A DNA stretch of 47,298 bases from DASZGI01 sp035938995 (GCF_035938995.1 NZ_DASZGI010000022.1:1-47298); one strand, 5' to 3'; numbered from the stretch's first letter, positions 1 through 11,938 are shown. Notes: generated from the sequence alone by a model not told the origin. Made by a program: numbers and translations.

Positions 1-1
1 C

Positions 2-2935
<2,934 letters not shown>

Positions 2936-2984
2936 GGGTGCCTCCACAGGGGATCCCGTCCGGCGCGCGGCGGTCGCGTACCGG

Positions 2985-3212
2985 CTGCTCCCCCTCTGTC
3001 ACGGGACCTGAGAGCTTCACCGGGTCGCCCGCCCCTCAAACGGCGGGGTTGGACGCCCGGCTTGCACCGTCGGTGGAGGGTGTGTCCACACCCTCGCTTT
3101 CCAGAGTCGCCTGTCCCGTACGGTCCGTGGGCCTGAGAGATTCCGGGGAGGAGTTGCTCCTTCGGCGCCCGGGCCCGCCGGCGTTCGGCGAGCCTGGGAC
3201 TCTCCCGTCCGG
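2985..3212 (-). promoter_or_regulatory. Tandem glycine riboswitch upstream of gcvP
   Basis: Read on the minus strand, the leader of gcvP holds two glycine aptamers in tandem. Aptamer 1 (about 3212 down to 3097) has GGACGGGAGAGTC, then GCGCCGAAGGAGCAA, AATCTCTCAGG and GGCGACTCTGG. Aptamer 2 (about 3090 down to 2988) has ACCGACGGTGCAAGCCGG, GGTGAAGCTCTCAGG and GTGACAGAGGGGGAG. These are the conserved signature blocks of the family. The short linker contains a self-complementary GGGTGTG/CACACCC pair. The second aptamer ends about 40 nt before the gcvP ribosome site. In this family glycine binding normally turns on glycine cleavage genes; whether control here is transcriptional or translational cannot be read from the sequence. 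Confidence 0.93.
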
Positions 3213-3311
3213 GATGAACGGCTCCTTCTACGGTAGCAGCGGCGGGCCGGGTTTCCGACGCCGCGCTAATGCCGTGCTTGTGAACAGCCTGTTTCGCGCG
3301 TCAGCCGCCGG

Positions 3312-4976
3312 TCACTCGCCGGGGCCCTCCTCCTCGCGCAGCGCGTTGGCCAGGGAGCTGGCGAGCGGCATGCCGATGCCCAGTTCGCGGCTGATGCGGG
3401 TGGCCGAGGGCTGGCCGCGCCACCGCTCGACCTCCCGGGCGGCCGTCAGCAGCTCGCTCTCGCGCACGCTGCGGCGCGGCAGCGGCGGCATCGGGGGCGG
3501 GGCCTGGAACTCGACGTGCGGGGGGTCCTGCCGCACGCCGTTGCCGGGCGCGGGGAGCGCGGAGGCGTCGGCGGCCGGCGGCTGGAGGTTCGCGGGGGCC
3601 GCCGGAGGGGACACGGTCTGCGTGGCGGCCAGGGCCGCGGCCAGCGCCGGACCCGCCGCACGCCCACTCGGCTGGACGGGGCCGGAGGTGGCGGGACCCG
3701 GCAGCGGCTGGGAGGCGAACATGGCCGGCTCCCGCCCGTGGGCGCCGCGCCGCTGACCCGGCACCGTACCCGCAGCCGGGGACGCCGGCGGTGCGGCCGG
3801 TGGCGCCTGAGGTGCCGGTGGCGCGGCGGGAGCCGCGGCCTGCGGCTGCGCCTGCGGGACCGGTGCCGCCGCGGCCTGCACGGTTGGGGCCGCGGCGGGG
3901 TACGGCGGGGCGGGTGCGGCATACGGCGCTGCCTGCGGCGGCAGCGCGGGACCGGCGGACGCCGGGGCGGTCGCTGCCTGCGCGGGCCGCGAAGGCTGGG
4001 CGTAGAGGTCGGGGCGCAGATCTCCGGCGCCGACCTCGCCGAGGTTGATCTGCAGGCGCGTGAGCGGGCTGATGCGCACGCGCCAGAACCGCCCGTACAT
4101 CTCCCGGGCGGTCGCGATCGCCCCGAGCCGCATCTTCTCCTGGTCCAGGGCGCGCGGGTAGGAGTTGATGCGCCACAGCACCATCCGCCGCCACAGCTTG
4201 AGCGTCGGCCAGGGCGACAGCAGCCAGCGCGCGGCCGGGATCGGCTCGCGGTGCGAGGCGGTGGACAGGTTCACCTGGCGGCGCACCACGTGCCGCATCA
4301 GCTCGACGAACACGACCCAGATGCTGGGCATCAGCACGTGCGCGACCCGCCCGGCCGCCGAGCCCCCGGCGGAGTAGTTCAGCCACACCGTGCCGAACGT
4401 CGCGCCGTACACCGTCCACCGCGCCAGCGGATGGCCCATGTCCAGGCGGGCGAGCACCAGGTCGACGCCGGAGAACACGAACACGGTCAGGTCCACCACG
4501 ATCGGCACCAGCCACGCCCACCGGGCACCGAACGCGGGCACCATCTCGACCGACACCGCACGGAACGACAGGACCATGCCGCCCAGGGCGATCAGCGCGG
4601 CCATGATCCCGATCACGACGGTGACCGCGAGCCACGCGGAACCCAGCGGCTCGACCTGCCCGGTCGGCTCCATCGCCCGGGCCCGCGCGGCAAGCTCGCC
4701 GGCCGTGGCCGCCGTCGGCGGCCGGTACGTCCCGGCTGGGGAGCCCGGGGCGTGAACGTACCCGTCTGCGTGTGCGAATTCGTAGCCCGCGTCGGCGTGG
4801 TTCGCCACAGCGCTCGCGGCAGCGCCGTTGGCCCCCGCCCCGTTCGCCGCCGCGTACGCGGCGGCGCCGGGCGGCGCGACGGCAGGGCCCTGACCCGCGT
4901 GCGCGCTGGCAGAGGGCTGGGACGGGGGTGCGGCGCGGTGACGCGATATCAGGTCGTCGGCGGCGGCAGCGGTCAC
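3312..4976 (-). CDS. DUF2637 membrane protein (SpdB-like)
   Basis: This 554-aa protein has a DUF2637 core. An Ala/Pro-rich N-terminal region of about 130 residues is followed by four hydrophobic segments (starting near 'AWLAVTVVIGIMAALIALGG' and 'AWLVPIVVDLTVFVFSGVDL'). Then comes a basic cytoplasmic region and a long Ala/Pro/Gln-rich linker. A C-terminal helical segment ('TRISRELGIGMPLASSLANA') resembles a small winged-helix or HTH. DUF2637 proteins are common in actinobacteria on conjugative elements (SpdB-like spread proteins) and on chromosomes. The chromosomal function is not established. Start GTG 4976 is preceded by AGGAG at good spacing; in-frame codons further upstream give an unlikely Arg-rich extension. 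Confidence 0.78.
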   Translation of the reverse strand: MTAAAADDLISRHRAAPPSQPSASAHAGQGPAVAPPGAAAYAAANGAGANGAAASAVANHADAGYEFAHADGYVHAPGSPAGTYRPPTAATAGELAARARAMEPTGQVEPLGSAWLAVTVVIGIMAALIALGGMVLSFRAVSVEMVPAFGARWAWLVPIVVDLTVFVFSGVDLVLARLDMGHPLARWTVYGATFGTVWLNYSAGGSAAGRVAHVLMPSIWVVFVELMRHVVRRQVNLSTASHREPIPAARWLLSPWPTLKLWRRMVLWRINSYPRALDQEKMRLGAIATAREMYGRFWRVRISPLTRLQINLGEVGAGDLRPDLYAQPSRPAQAATAPASAGPALPPQAAPYAAPAPPYPAAAPTVQAAAAPVPQAQPQAAAPAAPPAPQAPPAAPPASPAAGTVPGQRRGAHGREPAMFASQPLPGPATSGPVQPSGRAAGPALAAALAATQTVSPPAAPANLQPPAADASALPAPGNGVRQDPPHVEFQAPPPMPPLPRRSVRESELLTAAREVERWRGQPSATRISRELGIGMPLASSLANALREEEGPGE

Positions 4977-5111
4977 GGGGGTCTCCTGGCGTCGCGGGCG
5001 GTCGTCGGCGCACCCCGAAGCTTGCCAGATAACCCCGACACGGCGCGCCCCCCGTCCACCGGATCGACTCGCACGGGTGGCCCCGCGCACCGCCCGTGGC
5101 ATGATCCTTCA

Positions 5112-6482
5112 GTGACCGCGTCCGCCGACCCCGGCCCCGCGCACCTGGGCGACCGGCCCGGCGGCGGCGCGCACGCCCGCGAGATCCTCGCCCTCGCCCT
5201 GCCCGCCCTCGGCGCCCTGATCGCCGAACCGCTGTTCCTGCTCGCCGACTCCGCGATCGTCGGCCACCTCGGCGCTTCCCCCCTGGCCGGGCTCGGCACC
5301 GCCGCCGCGGCCCTCAATACCCTGGTCAACGTCTGCGTCTTCCTCGCCTACGGCACCACCGCCCAGGTCGCCCGGCTGCTCGGCGCGGGCGACCGGCGCG
5401 CGGCCCTGGCCCGCGGCGTGGACGGCATATACCTGGCCGCGGCCCTCGGCCTCGTGCTGGCCGCCGTCGGCGCCGCCTTCGCCCCCGCGCTGGTGCACCT
5501 GCTCGGCGCGACCCCCGCCGCCCGGCCCTACGCCGCGACCTACCTGCGCATCAGCTGCGCGGGCCTTCCCGGGATGCTCGCCGTGCTCGCTGCCACCGGG
5601 CTGCTGCGCGGTCTGCAGGACACCCGCACCCCGCTGCTCGTCGCCGCGCTCGCCGCCGTCGTGAACACCGCCGCGAACTGGGCGCTGGTCTACCCCGCGG
5701 GCCTGGGCATCGCCGGGTCGGCGCTGGGCACCGTGACAGTGCAGTGCGCGATGGCCGCCGTGTACGTGGCCGTCATCGCCCGCGCGGCGCGCGCCGGCGG
5801 GGTGAGGCTGCGCCCGGACCCCGCCGCGATCCGCCGCTCTCTCGGCGCCAACACCGCGCTGCTGCTGCGCACCGCCGCCCTGCGGGTGTACCTGCTGGCC
5901 GCGGTCTGGGCCGCCGGATCGTTCGGCACCGTCGCCCTGGCGGCGCACACCATCGCCACCAACCTCTGGCTCACCCTCGCCCTCGCCCTGGACGCCCTGG
6001 CGATCGCCGCGCAGGCGCTGGTCGGCCGGGACCTGGGCGCCGGCCGCCCCGAGCGGGTGCGCGGCACCGTGCGGCTGATGGTGCGCTGGGGCGCGGTGTT
6101 CGGCGTCGGGACGGGGATCGTGCTGCTGGCCGCCCGGCCGCTGTACGTGCCCCTGTTCACCGGCGACACCGCGGTGCGCGCGGCCCTGATGCCGGTGCTC
6201 GCGGTCGCGGCGCTGATCCAGCCGGTCGCCGGGGTCGTGTTCGTGCTGGACGGGGTGCTCATCGGCGCCGACGACGCGGCCTTCCTGGCCTGGGCGTCGG
6301 TCGGGTGCACCGCGGTGTTCCTCGCCGGGCTCGCCGTGCTGCGCGCCGCGGTGCCGGCCACCTCGCCCGACGCGCTGACCGGGCTGTGGTGGGTGGTGGC
6401 CGCCTTCACCCTCGCCCGGCTCGCCGCGCTGGCCTGGCGCGAACGCGCCGATACGTGGCTGCGCACCGGCGTCGGAGTGTGA
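5112..6482 (+). CDS. MATE-family efflux transporter (DinF-like)
   Basis: This 456-aa protein is almost entirely hydrophobic, with about 12 transmembrane segments in the duplicated six-plus-six MATE arrangement. The first helices carry 'ALGALIAEPLFLLADSAIVG', the typical N-terminal MATE signature of the DinF branch, and 'GTTAQVARLLGAGDRRAAL' is the conserved cytoplasmic loop. The second half has the matching 'AQALVGRDLGAGRPERVRG'. Family members export cationic drugs or toxic metabolites using sodium or proton gradients; the substrate is unknown here. The GTG start at 5112 gives a short soluble N-terminus. The gene is convergent with gluconokinase, only 17 nt away. Confidence 0.92.
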   Translation: MTASADPGPAHLGDRPGGGAHAREILALALPALGALIAEPLFLLADSAIVGHLGASPLAGLGTAAAALNTLVNVCVFLAYGTTAQVARLLGAGDRRAALARGVDGIYLAAALGLVLAAVGAAFAPALVHLLGATPAARPYAATYLRISCAGLPGMLAVLAATGLLRGLQDTRTPLLVAALAAVVNTAANWALVYPAGLGIAGSALGTVTVQCAMAAVYVAVIARAARAGGVRLRPDPAAIRRSLGANTALLLRTAALRVYLLAAVWAAGSFGTVALAAHTIATNLWLTLALALDALAIAAQALVGRDLGAGRPERVRGTVRLMVRWGAVFGVGTGIVLLAARPLYVPLFTGDTAVRAALMPVLAVAALIQPVAGVVFVLDGVLIGADDAAFLAWASVGCTAVFLAGLAVLRAAVPATSPDALTGLWWVVAAFTLARLAALAWRERADTWLRTGVGV

Positions 6483-6499
6483 CGGCACCGGGCAGGCGT

Positions 6500-7057
6500 C
6501 TAGGCCGTGCCCGCCCCGGCCCGCCAGGCGGCGCCGTGCTCGTCCAGCAGCCGCTGCACGATCTGCGCGCCCGTCACGTCCAGGCCGACCCGCACGTGCT
6601 CGATGTGCTCCTGCGGCGCCGGCGGCTCGAGATCCCTGAACTGGCTGGCCAGCAGCTCGGCCGGGAAGAAGTGGCCCTCCCGGGCGGCCAGGCGGGTGCG
6701 CACGGTGTCCGGGTCGGCGTCCAGGTAGATCACGGTGACGTTGGGACGGCCCGCGCGCAGCCGCTCGCGGTAGGAGCGCTTGAGCGCCGAGCAGGTCACT
6801 ACGGCCGGGCGCCCCTCGGCGGTGGTCTTGTCGATCCAGGCGCCGATCGCGTCGAGCCACGGGACCCGGTCGGCGTCGGTGAGCGGGTGCCCGGCGTGCA
6901 TCTTGGCTATGTTCGCCGGCGGGTGGAACGCGTCGGCCTCGGCGTAGGTCCAGCCCAGCTGCCCGGCCAGCAGCGAGCCGACGGTGGTCTTGCCGCTGCC
7001 GGACACGCCCGTCACGAGCAGCACCGGCGGCAACTGCGCGTCCTTCCCGGACTGCAT
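6500..7057 (-). CDS. gntK: Gluconokinase
   Basis: This 185-aa protein is a P-loop kinase of the GntK type, which phosphorylates D-gluconate to 6-phosphogluconate for the pentose phosphate pathway. The Walker A motif GVSGSGKT is at residues 17-24. It is followed by the family-specific 'EADAFHPPANIAKMHAGHPL' and 'DRVPWLDAI', then 'VTCSALKRSYRERLR' and the lid region 'REGHFFPAELLASQF'. The length is slightly above the usual 165-175. The ATG start has GGGGAG about 5 nt upstream. No gluconate permease or gnt regulator is adjacent. Confidence 0.95.
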   Translation of the reverse strand: MQSGKDAQLPPVLLVTGVSGSGKTTVGSLLAGQLGWTYAEADAFHPPANIAKMHAGHPLTDADRVPWLDAIGAWIDKTTAEGRPAVVTCSALKRSYRERLRAGRPNVTVIYLDADPDTVRTRLAAREGHFFPAELLASQFRDLEPPAPQEHIEHVRVGLDVTGAQIVQRLLDEHGAAWRAGAGTA

Positions 7058-7139
7058 GTGGTCTCCCCTGGGCCGGATTCTCGGCAGCGTCGCGAAGGCG
7101 CCTGCGCCACGCTAGCCCACCAGGCGCGCCCCGGCCGCG

Positions 7140-8174
7140 CTACGCGCCGCCGCCCGCGTCCACAGCACCCGGTTCCGCCGGGACCCGCCCGCCGCCGCCG
7201 TCGACGTCCCCGCCCGTTTCCGCGCCCGCCGCGCGCGCCATCCGCGCCGCCGTCGCCCGCACCTGCTCGACCAGCTCCGGCGGCTCGTGCACCCGGAACT
7301 CGACCCCCACCAACGCCACGTACAGCGCCATGACGTCCAGCCGGTCCCCGCCCACCATCAGCGTGCACGAGTCGGCGTCGACCGGCTCGACCAGCCCGTA
7401 CTCCGGCGGGATCCGGTCCGCCACCGTCTGCGCCGAGGCGAACATCGTGATGCGTGCCCGGTACGGGTGCTGGTCGACCGCGAGCCGCCGCGCGGTCCAC
7501 CCGGCGGTGTCCTTGTCCGGCTCCTCGCGCGGGGCGAACCGGGGCCCGGCCGGCGTCTTCAGCCGCATCCGGTCCACCCGGAACGTGCGCCAGTCCGCGC
7601 GCTGCAGGTCATAGGCGACCAGGTACCAGCGCCGCCCGGTGTGCACCAGCCGGTACGGCTCCGCCTCCCGCGCGCTGTCCTGCCCCGCCCGCGCCGTGTA
7701 CTCGAACCGCACCCGCTCCCGGTCCCGGCACGCGGCCGCGAGCAGCGTCAGCGCGTCCGCCGACACCTTCGTCGCACGCGAGTCCACCGTCACCGTGACC
7801 GCCCGCAGCGCCTCCACCCGGCTCCGCAGCCGCGACGGCAGCACCTGGTCGATCTTGGCCAGCGCCCGCACCGACGCCTCCGCGATCCCCTCCACCGACC
7901 CCAGCGCCGCCGAGCGCAGCCCGATCGCGACCGCCACCGCCTCCTCGTCGTCCAGCAGCAGCGGCGGCAGCGCGGCCCCGGCGCCCAGCCGGTAGCCCCC
8001 GGCCGTGCCCGTCGACGCGTGCACCGGATACCCGAGCGAGCGCAGCTTGTCCACGTCGCGCCGCACCGTGCGCGGCGTCACCCCGAGGCGGCCGGCCAGG
8101 TCCGCGCCCGACCAGTCCCGGTGGATCTGAAGCAGCGACAGCAGGCGCAGCAGCCGCGCCGAGGTTTCCAACAT
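7140..8174 (-). CDS. WYL-domain transcriptional regulator (YafY/DeoR-like)
   Basis: This 344-aa protein begins with an HTH_11-type winged helix ('DWSGADLAGRLGVTPRTVRR', about residues 20-40). The WYL domain follows around residues 160-220, with 'PYRLVHTGRRWYLVAYD' and 'WRTFRVDRM' as its core. The C-terminal WCX-like extension ends in an Ala/Gly-rich tail. Such proteins are ligand- or nucleic-acid-sensing regulators in actinobacteria and often control the divergent neighbour. Here the divergent neighbour is only a 50-codon epoxide hydrolase remnant. Start ATG 8174 matches the family N-terminus 'MLETSARLLRLLSLLQ'; in-frame upstream codons extend across the divergent region and are unlikely to be coding. 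Confidence 0.93.
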   Translation of the reverse strand: MLETSARLLRLLSLLQIHRDWSGADLAGRLGVTPRTVRRDVDKLRSLGYPVHASTGTAGGYRLGAGAALPPLLLDDEEAVAVAIGLRSAALGSVEGIAEASVRALAKIDQVLPSRLRSRVEALRAVTVTVDSRATKVSADALTLLAAACRDRERVRFEYTARAGQDSAREAEPYRLVHTGRRWYLVAYDLQRADWRTFRVDRMRLKTPAGPRFAPREEPDKDTAGWTARRLAVDQHPYRARITMFASAQTVADRIPPEYGLVEPVDADSCTLMVGGDRLDVMALYVALVGVEFRVHEPPELVEQVRATAARMARAAGAETGGDVDGGGGRVPAEPGAVDAGGGA

Positions 8175-8228
8175 GCCGGGATTCTCGCACCCCTTGCGGA
8201 CAGTTCTTGACCGCAAGTGCGCCCCAGC

Positions 8229-8381
8229 ATGCTCACCGTGAACACAGCGCAGTCTCACCCCGGAAGCGACATTCGCCCGTTTCGCGTCGAGGCCCCCGAA
8301 GCGGACCTGGCCGACCTGCGCGAGCGCCTGAGCCGCTCCCGCTTCGCCACCCACACCGCCCGGTCGACGCTTCAACGGTGA
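8229..8381 (+). pseudogene. Truncated epoxide hydrolase (N-terminal EHN-domain remnant)
   Basis: This 50-codon open frame matches only the start of an alpha/beta-hydrolase epoxide hydrolase. 'DIRPFRVEAPEADLADLRER' followed by 'LSRSRF' is the typical EHN-domain opening. The frame stops at a TGA (8379-8381) soon after, and no catalytic domain follows before the next gene. I read it as the surviving 5' end of a deleted gene that was probably once controlled by the divergent WYL regulator. A functional micropeptide cannot be excluded but nothing supports one. Confidence 0.72.
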
Positions 8382-8469
8382 CCGTTCCCGCGGAGTTGTC
8401 CGACGGCCGCCCCATCGCGATGTCCGAAAACCGCCATCACCCGTCTCCCGTGGCGCGCACACTGGAACC

Positions 8470-10092
8470 GTGACCACGACCGCGACGCCCGCCACGATGC
8501 CGACAGCGTCACCGACACCGCCGACGACTGAAGGCCGCTACGAGGCGGTGCGCAGCCGCGACGCCCGCTTCGACGGCGAGTTCTTCTTCGCCGTGTCGAC
8601 CACCGGCATCTACTGCCGCCCCAGCTGCCCGGCCACCACCCCCAAGCGCGAGAACGTCAGCTTCTACCCCAGCGCCGCCGCCGCGCAGGCCGCCGGGTAC
8701 CGGGCCTGCCGCCGCTGCCGCCCCGACGCCGTGCCCGGCTCCGCGGCCTGGAACGCGCGCGCCGACATGGTCGGCCGGGCGATGCGGCTGATCAGCGACG
8801 GAGTCGTCGACGAAGAGGGCGTGCCGGGACTGGCCCGGCGGCTGGGCTACAGCGCCCGGCAGGTGCAGCGGCAACTGGTCGCGGAGGTCGGCGCCGGACC
8901 CCTCGCGCTGGCCCGCGCCCAGCGCGCCCACGCCGCCCGGGTGCTGCTGCAGACCACCGGCCTGTCCGCCGCCGACATCGCGTTCGCCGCCGGATTCGCC
9001 AGCATCCGCCAGTTCAACGACACGATCCGCGAGGTCTACGCCGCCACCCCCACCCAGCTGCGCCGCCACGCCCCTGCCACACCGCCCACCTCCGTCCTCG
9101 CCGCACCCGCCTCAGCCCTCGAACCTGCCCAGAACCCCACCTCCACCCCCGTTGCCACCCCCGAGCGCCCCCAGAACCCCGCCCCCTCTCCCCCGTCCGC
9201 CCCGCCGTCCGGAGGCATCCCCCTGCGCCTGGCCTACCGCGGCACCTACGCCTCCGCCCAGGTGTTCGACTACCTCCAGTGCCACGCCGTCGCGGGCGTC
9301 GAAGAGATCACCGGCGCGCCCGGCCGCCGCGTCTACCGCCGCACCCTGCGGTTGACCCACGGCGCCGGCATCGCCCAGGTCAACGAGCGGCCCGGCGGCG
9401 CCAGCTGGCTCGACTGCGTGCTCGACTTGGACGACCTGCGCGACTTCACCGCCGCCATCGGACGGGTCCGCCGCCTGTTCGACCTGGACGCCGACCCGTA
9501 CGCCGTCGCCGAGTCCTTCGCCGACGACCCGCTGCTGGCACCGCTGTGCGCCGCCGCGCCGGGCCTGCGCGCCCCCGGCGCCGCCGACCCGGCCGAGCTG
9601 GCCCTGGTCACCGCCCTGACCAGCACGAGCGCACAGCTGCCCGACGACTCTGCCCGTCGCCAGATCCACGCCCTGGTCACCGACTACGGCGACCCGTTGC
9701 CGACCCCGCGCGGCGGCCTGACGCACCTGTTCCCCACCCCGCAGGCCCTCGCCGACGCGGACATCGCCCCCGCCGCCCGCGCCCTGGCCCGCGCGCTGGC
9801 CGACGGCACGGTGCGCCTGGACGTCGGCGCCGACCGGGACGCCGCCGAGCAGGCCCTGCGCGCCGTCCCGGGCCTGACCCCGTGGGCCGCCGGATACATC
9901 CGCATGCGCGCGCTGGGCGACCCGGACGTCCTGCTCGACGACGACCCCGTCCTCTCCGCCGCCCGCACCGCAGACGGCGCATCACCGAGCCCTGACACCT
10001 GGCGCCCGTGGCGGTCCTACGCCATGCACTACCTCTGGGACCGACACGCCGCCCGCCGTCCAACCTCGCCCGCCCCGACGGACCGCCCGTGA
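8470..10092 (+). CDS. Ada N-terminal domain / AraC activator fused to AlkA-type 3-methyladenine DNA glycosylase
   Basis: This 540-aa fusion has three parts. Residues 21-90 form the Ada zinc/methyl-phosphotriester domain with Cys49, Cys53, Cys80 and Cys83 ('GIYCRPSCPA', 'RACRRCRPDA'). Residues about 95-200 are an AraC-type HTH ('LSAADIAFAAGFASIRQFND'). After a Pro-rich linker, residues about 245-530 are an AlkA-like glycosylase with the helix-hairpin-helix region 'VPGLTPWAAGYIRMRALGDP' and a following Asp-rich segment that should include the catalytic Asp. It senses methylphosphotriesters, activates the operon and excises alkylated bases. There is no O6-methylguanine transferase domain. The GTG start overlaps no clear ribosome site, so the mRNA may be leaderless. 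It overlaps alkB by 4 nt. Confidence 0.93.
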   Translation: MTTTATPATMPTASPTPPTTEGRYEAVRSRDARFDGEFFFAVSTTGIYCRPSCPATTPKRENVSFYPSAAAAQAAGYRACRRCRPDAVPGSAAWNARADMVGRAMRLISDGVVDEEGVPGLARRLGYSARQVQRQLVAEVGAGPLALARAQRAHAARVLLQTTGLSAADIAFAAGFASIRQFNDTIREVYAATPTQLRRHAPATPPTSVLAAPASALEPAQNPTSTPVATPERPQNPAPSPPSAPPSGGIPLRLAYRGTYASAQVFDYLQCHAVAGVEEITGAPGRRVYRRTLRLTHGAGIAQVNERPGGASWLDCVLDLDDLRDFTAAIGRVRRLFDLDADPYAVAESFADDPLLAPLCAAAPGLRAPGAADPAELALVTALTSTSAQLPDDSARRQIHALVTDYGDPLPTPRGGLTHLFPTPQALADADIAPAARALARALADGTVRLDVGADRDAAEQALRAVPGLTPWAAGYIRMRALGDPDVLLDDDPVLSAARTADGASPSPDTWRPWRSYAMHYLWDRHAARRPTSPAPTDRP

Positions 10093-10847
10093 CCTCCCTG
10101 TTTCCGCTTCCCCGCTCCCGCACCGAGATCGCCCCCGGAGCCGTCCACATCCCGGGCTGGCTCTCGCTCGCCGACCAGCAGCGCATCGTCGAGGACTGCC
10201 GCGCCTGGTCCCTCGGCCCCGTCCCGATCCGCCATACGCGCCTGCCCGGCGGCGGCGTGATGTCCGTTCAGACCGTCTGCCTGGGCTGGCACTGGCAGCC
10301 CTACCGCTACACGGCCACCGCCGCCGACGTGAACGGCGCCCGGCCCGCGCCGCTGCCCGGCTGGCTGATCGGATTGAGCCGCAGCGCCGTCGCAGACGCC
10401 TACCACGACCCCGCCGCCGCCCGCGTCTACACCCCCGACACGACCCTGATCAACTACTACGACGGCGACGCCCGCATGGGCATGCACCAGGACAAGGACG
10501 AACGCGTCGGCACGCCCGTGGTCTCCCTGAGCGTCGGCGACACCTGCGTGTTCCGCTTCGGCAACACCGCGACCCGCGCCAAGCCCTACACCGACGTCGA
10601 GCTTGCCTCCGGCGACCTGTTCGTGTTCGGCGGCCCCTCCCGATATGCCTTCCACGGCGTACCCAGGGTCCTGCCCGGCACTGCCGACCCGGCCACCGGA
10701 CTGACCCGGGGCCGCTTGAACCTCACCCTGCGCGAAACCGGCCTACCGGCCCCCTCCCTCCCGCCCACCGCTGCCACCGCGACCGCCGCCCAAACCACGC
10801 ACCACGACCCCGCCCCCACCTCCACCCCCACCCCGGGGTCCGCGTGA
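10089..10847 (+). CDS. alkB: AlkB-like alpha-ketoglutarate-dependent DNA repair dioxygenase
   Basis: This 252-aa protein has the AlkB jelly-roll with the iron-binding facial triad: the H-x-D pair in 'MHQDKDE', and the distal His in 'YAFHGVPRV'. The 2-oxoglutarate-binding Arg residues are in 'RGRLNLTLR'. 'TTLINYYDGDARMGMHQD' is the conserved lead-in. It oxidatively removes methyl groups from 1-methyladenine and 3-methylcytosine in DNA. The GTG start (10089) overlaps the TGA of the Ada-AlkA gene in a GTGA arrangement, indicating translational coupling. The last 35 or so residues are Pro/Thr/Ala-rich and probably disordered. Confidence 0.94.
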   Translation: MTSLFPLPRSRTEIAPGAVHIPGWLSLADQQRIVEDCRAWSLGPVPIRHTRLPGGGVMSVQTVCLGWHWQPYRYTATAADVNGARPAPLPGWLIGLSRSAVADAYHDPAAARVYTPDTTLINYYDGDARMGMHQDKDERVGTPVVSLSVGDTCVFRFGNTATRAKPYTDVELASGDLFVFGGPSRYAFHGVPRVLPGTADPATGLTRGRLNLTLRETGLPAPSLPPTAATATAAQTTHHDPAPTSTPTPGSA

Positions 10848-11938
10848 TCGACTGGACCGAGTCCATGCCACGTGCCACGGGAGCCGACCCCGGCCGGCTC
10901 GCCCACGCGGTCGATCTCGTGCGGGCCCGAGGCGGCGCCGCCCAGCTGTGCGTGCTGCACCACGGCCACGTCGTACTCGACCGCGCCTACCGGTGCGCCC
11001 CCGACGCACTGTTCTGGATCTTCTCCGCGAGCAAGCCCTTCACCGCGCTGCTCGTGCACCGCCTCGCGCAGGACGGCCGCCTCGCGCTCGACGACCCGGT
11101 CGCCGCCCACTGGCCCGAGTTCGCCGCCCACGGTAAGGGCGGCATCACCATCCGCCACGTGCTCCAGCACCGCTCCGGCGTCCCCTTCGCCCGCAACCCG
11201 GCCCTCGACATGCTCGCCATGGCGGACTCGGAGCGCACCGTACGCGCCCTGGAGGCCGCCCGCCCGACCCACCCGCCGGGCCGCACTCCCGCCTACCACG
11301 TCATCACTTACGGAGCGATCCTCGGCGAACTCGTGCGCCGCATCACGAACCAACAACTGCCGGACGTACTGCGTGCCACGTTCCTCGAGCCGCTGGGCCT
11401 GACCGACACCGCGCTGGGCCTACGTCCCGGGCACTGGCCGCGCCACGTCCCCGTCCGCGGCGGCGACCCGCTCGCATACGCCACCGCCCTCGCCGTCAAC
11501 ACGAGAACCCTGCGCGAGGCGGCCATCCCCTCCGCCGGAATCTCCACCACCGCCCGCGACCTGGCCCGCTTCTACCAGGCCCTGCTCGCCGGCGGCGAAC
11601 TCGACGGCGCCCGCATCCTGACCGCAGACACCCTCGCCGCCGCCCGCGAACCCTCCACCGCAAACGACGAGATCGACAAGGTCATCAGGCTGCCGATCCG
11701 CTGGTCCCACGCCTTCCAGCTCGGCGGCCCCGTCCCCGCCCCGCACCCCAGCCGCCCCATGGGCCGCACCAGCAGCCCTCTCACGTTCGGCCACAACGGC
11801 AGCAACTGCTGCATCGCCTGGGCGGACCCCACCCGCGACCTCGCGTTCGCCTACCTCACCGACCGCCTCGAGTCCGGCCACCGCGGCGCCCGCCACCTCA
11901 GCGACGTCGCCGACGCGGTTCTATCCGCCTGCCCCTGA
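10844..11938 (+). CDS. Serine hydrolase of the beta-lactamase / penicillin-binding-protein fold
   Basis: This 364-aa protein is a class C beta-lactamase-fold hydrolase. The nucleophile motif SxxK is 'SASK' at residues 61-64, in the typical context 'FWIFSASKPFTALLVHRLAQ'. The Tyr motif probably lies around 'PAYHVITYG' (a YxH variant of the usual YxN), and 'TFGHNGSNCCIAW' is the C-terminal HxG-like motif. No signal peptide is evident, so it is probably a cytoplasmic esterase or peptidase rather than a true beta-lactamase. It starts with a GTG overlapping the alkB stop, so it is the third gene of the alkylation-response operon, though its link to DNA repair is unknown. Confidence 0.88.
   Translation: MIDWTESMPRATGADPGRLAHAVDLVRARGGAAQLCVLHHGHVVLDRAYRCAPDALFWIFSASKPFTALLVHRLAQDGRLALDDPVAAHWPEFAAHGKGGITIRHVLQHRSGVPFARNPALDMLAMADSERTVRALEAARPTHPPGRTPAYHVITYGAILGELVRRITNQQLPDVLRATFLEPLGLTDTALGLRPGHWPRHVPVRGGDPLAYATALAVNTRTLREAAIPSAGISTTARDLARFYQALLAGGELDGARILTADTLAAAREPSTANDEIDKVIRLPIRWSHAFQLGGPVPAPHPSRPMGRTSSPLTFGHNGSNCCIAWADPTRDLAFAYLTDRLESGHRGARHLSDVADAVLSACP

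Noticed and set aside
5109..6860. Long minus-strand open frame opposite the MATE gene
   Set aside because: The MATE reading has clear membrane segments and family motifs; the antisense frame is low-complexity Gly/Arg/Gln.
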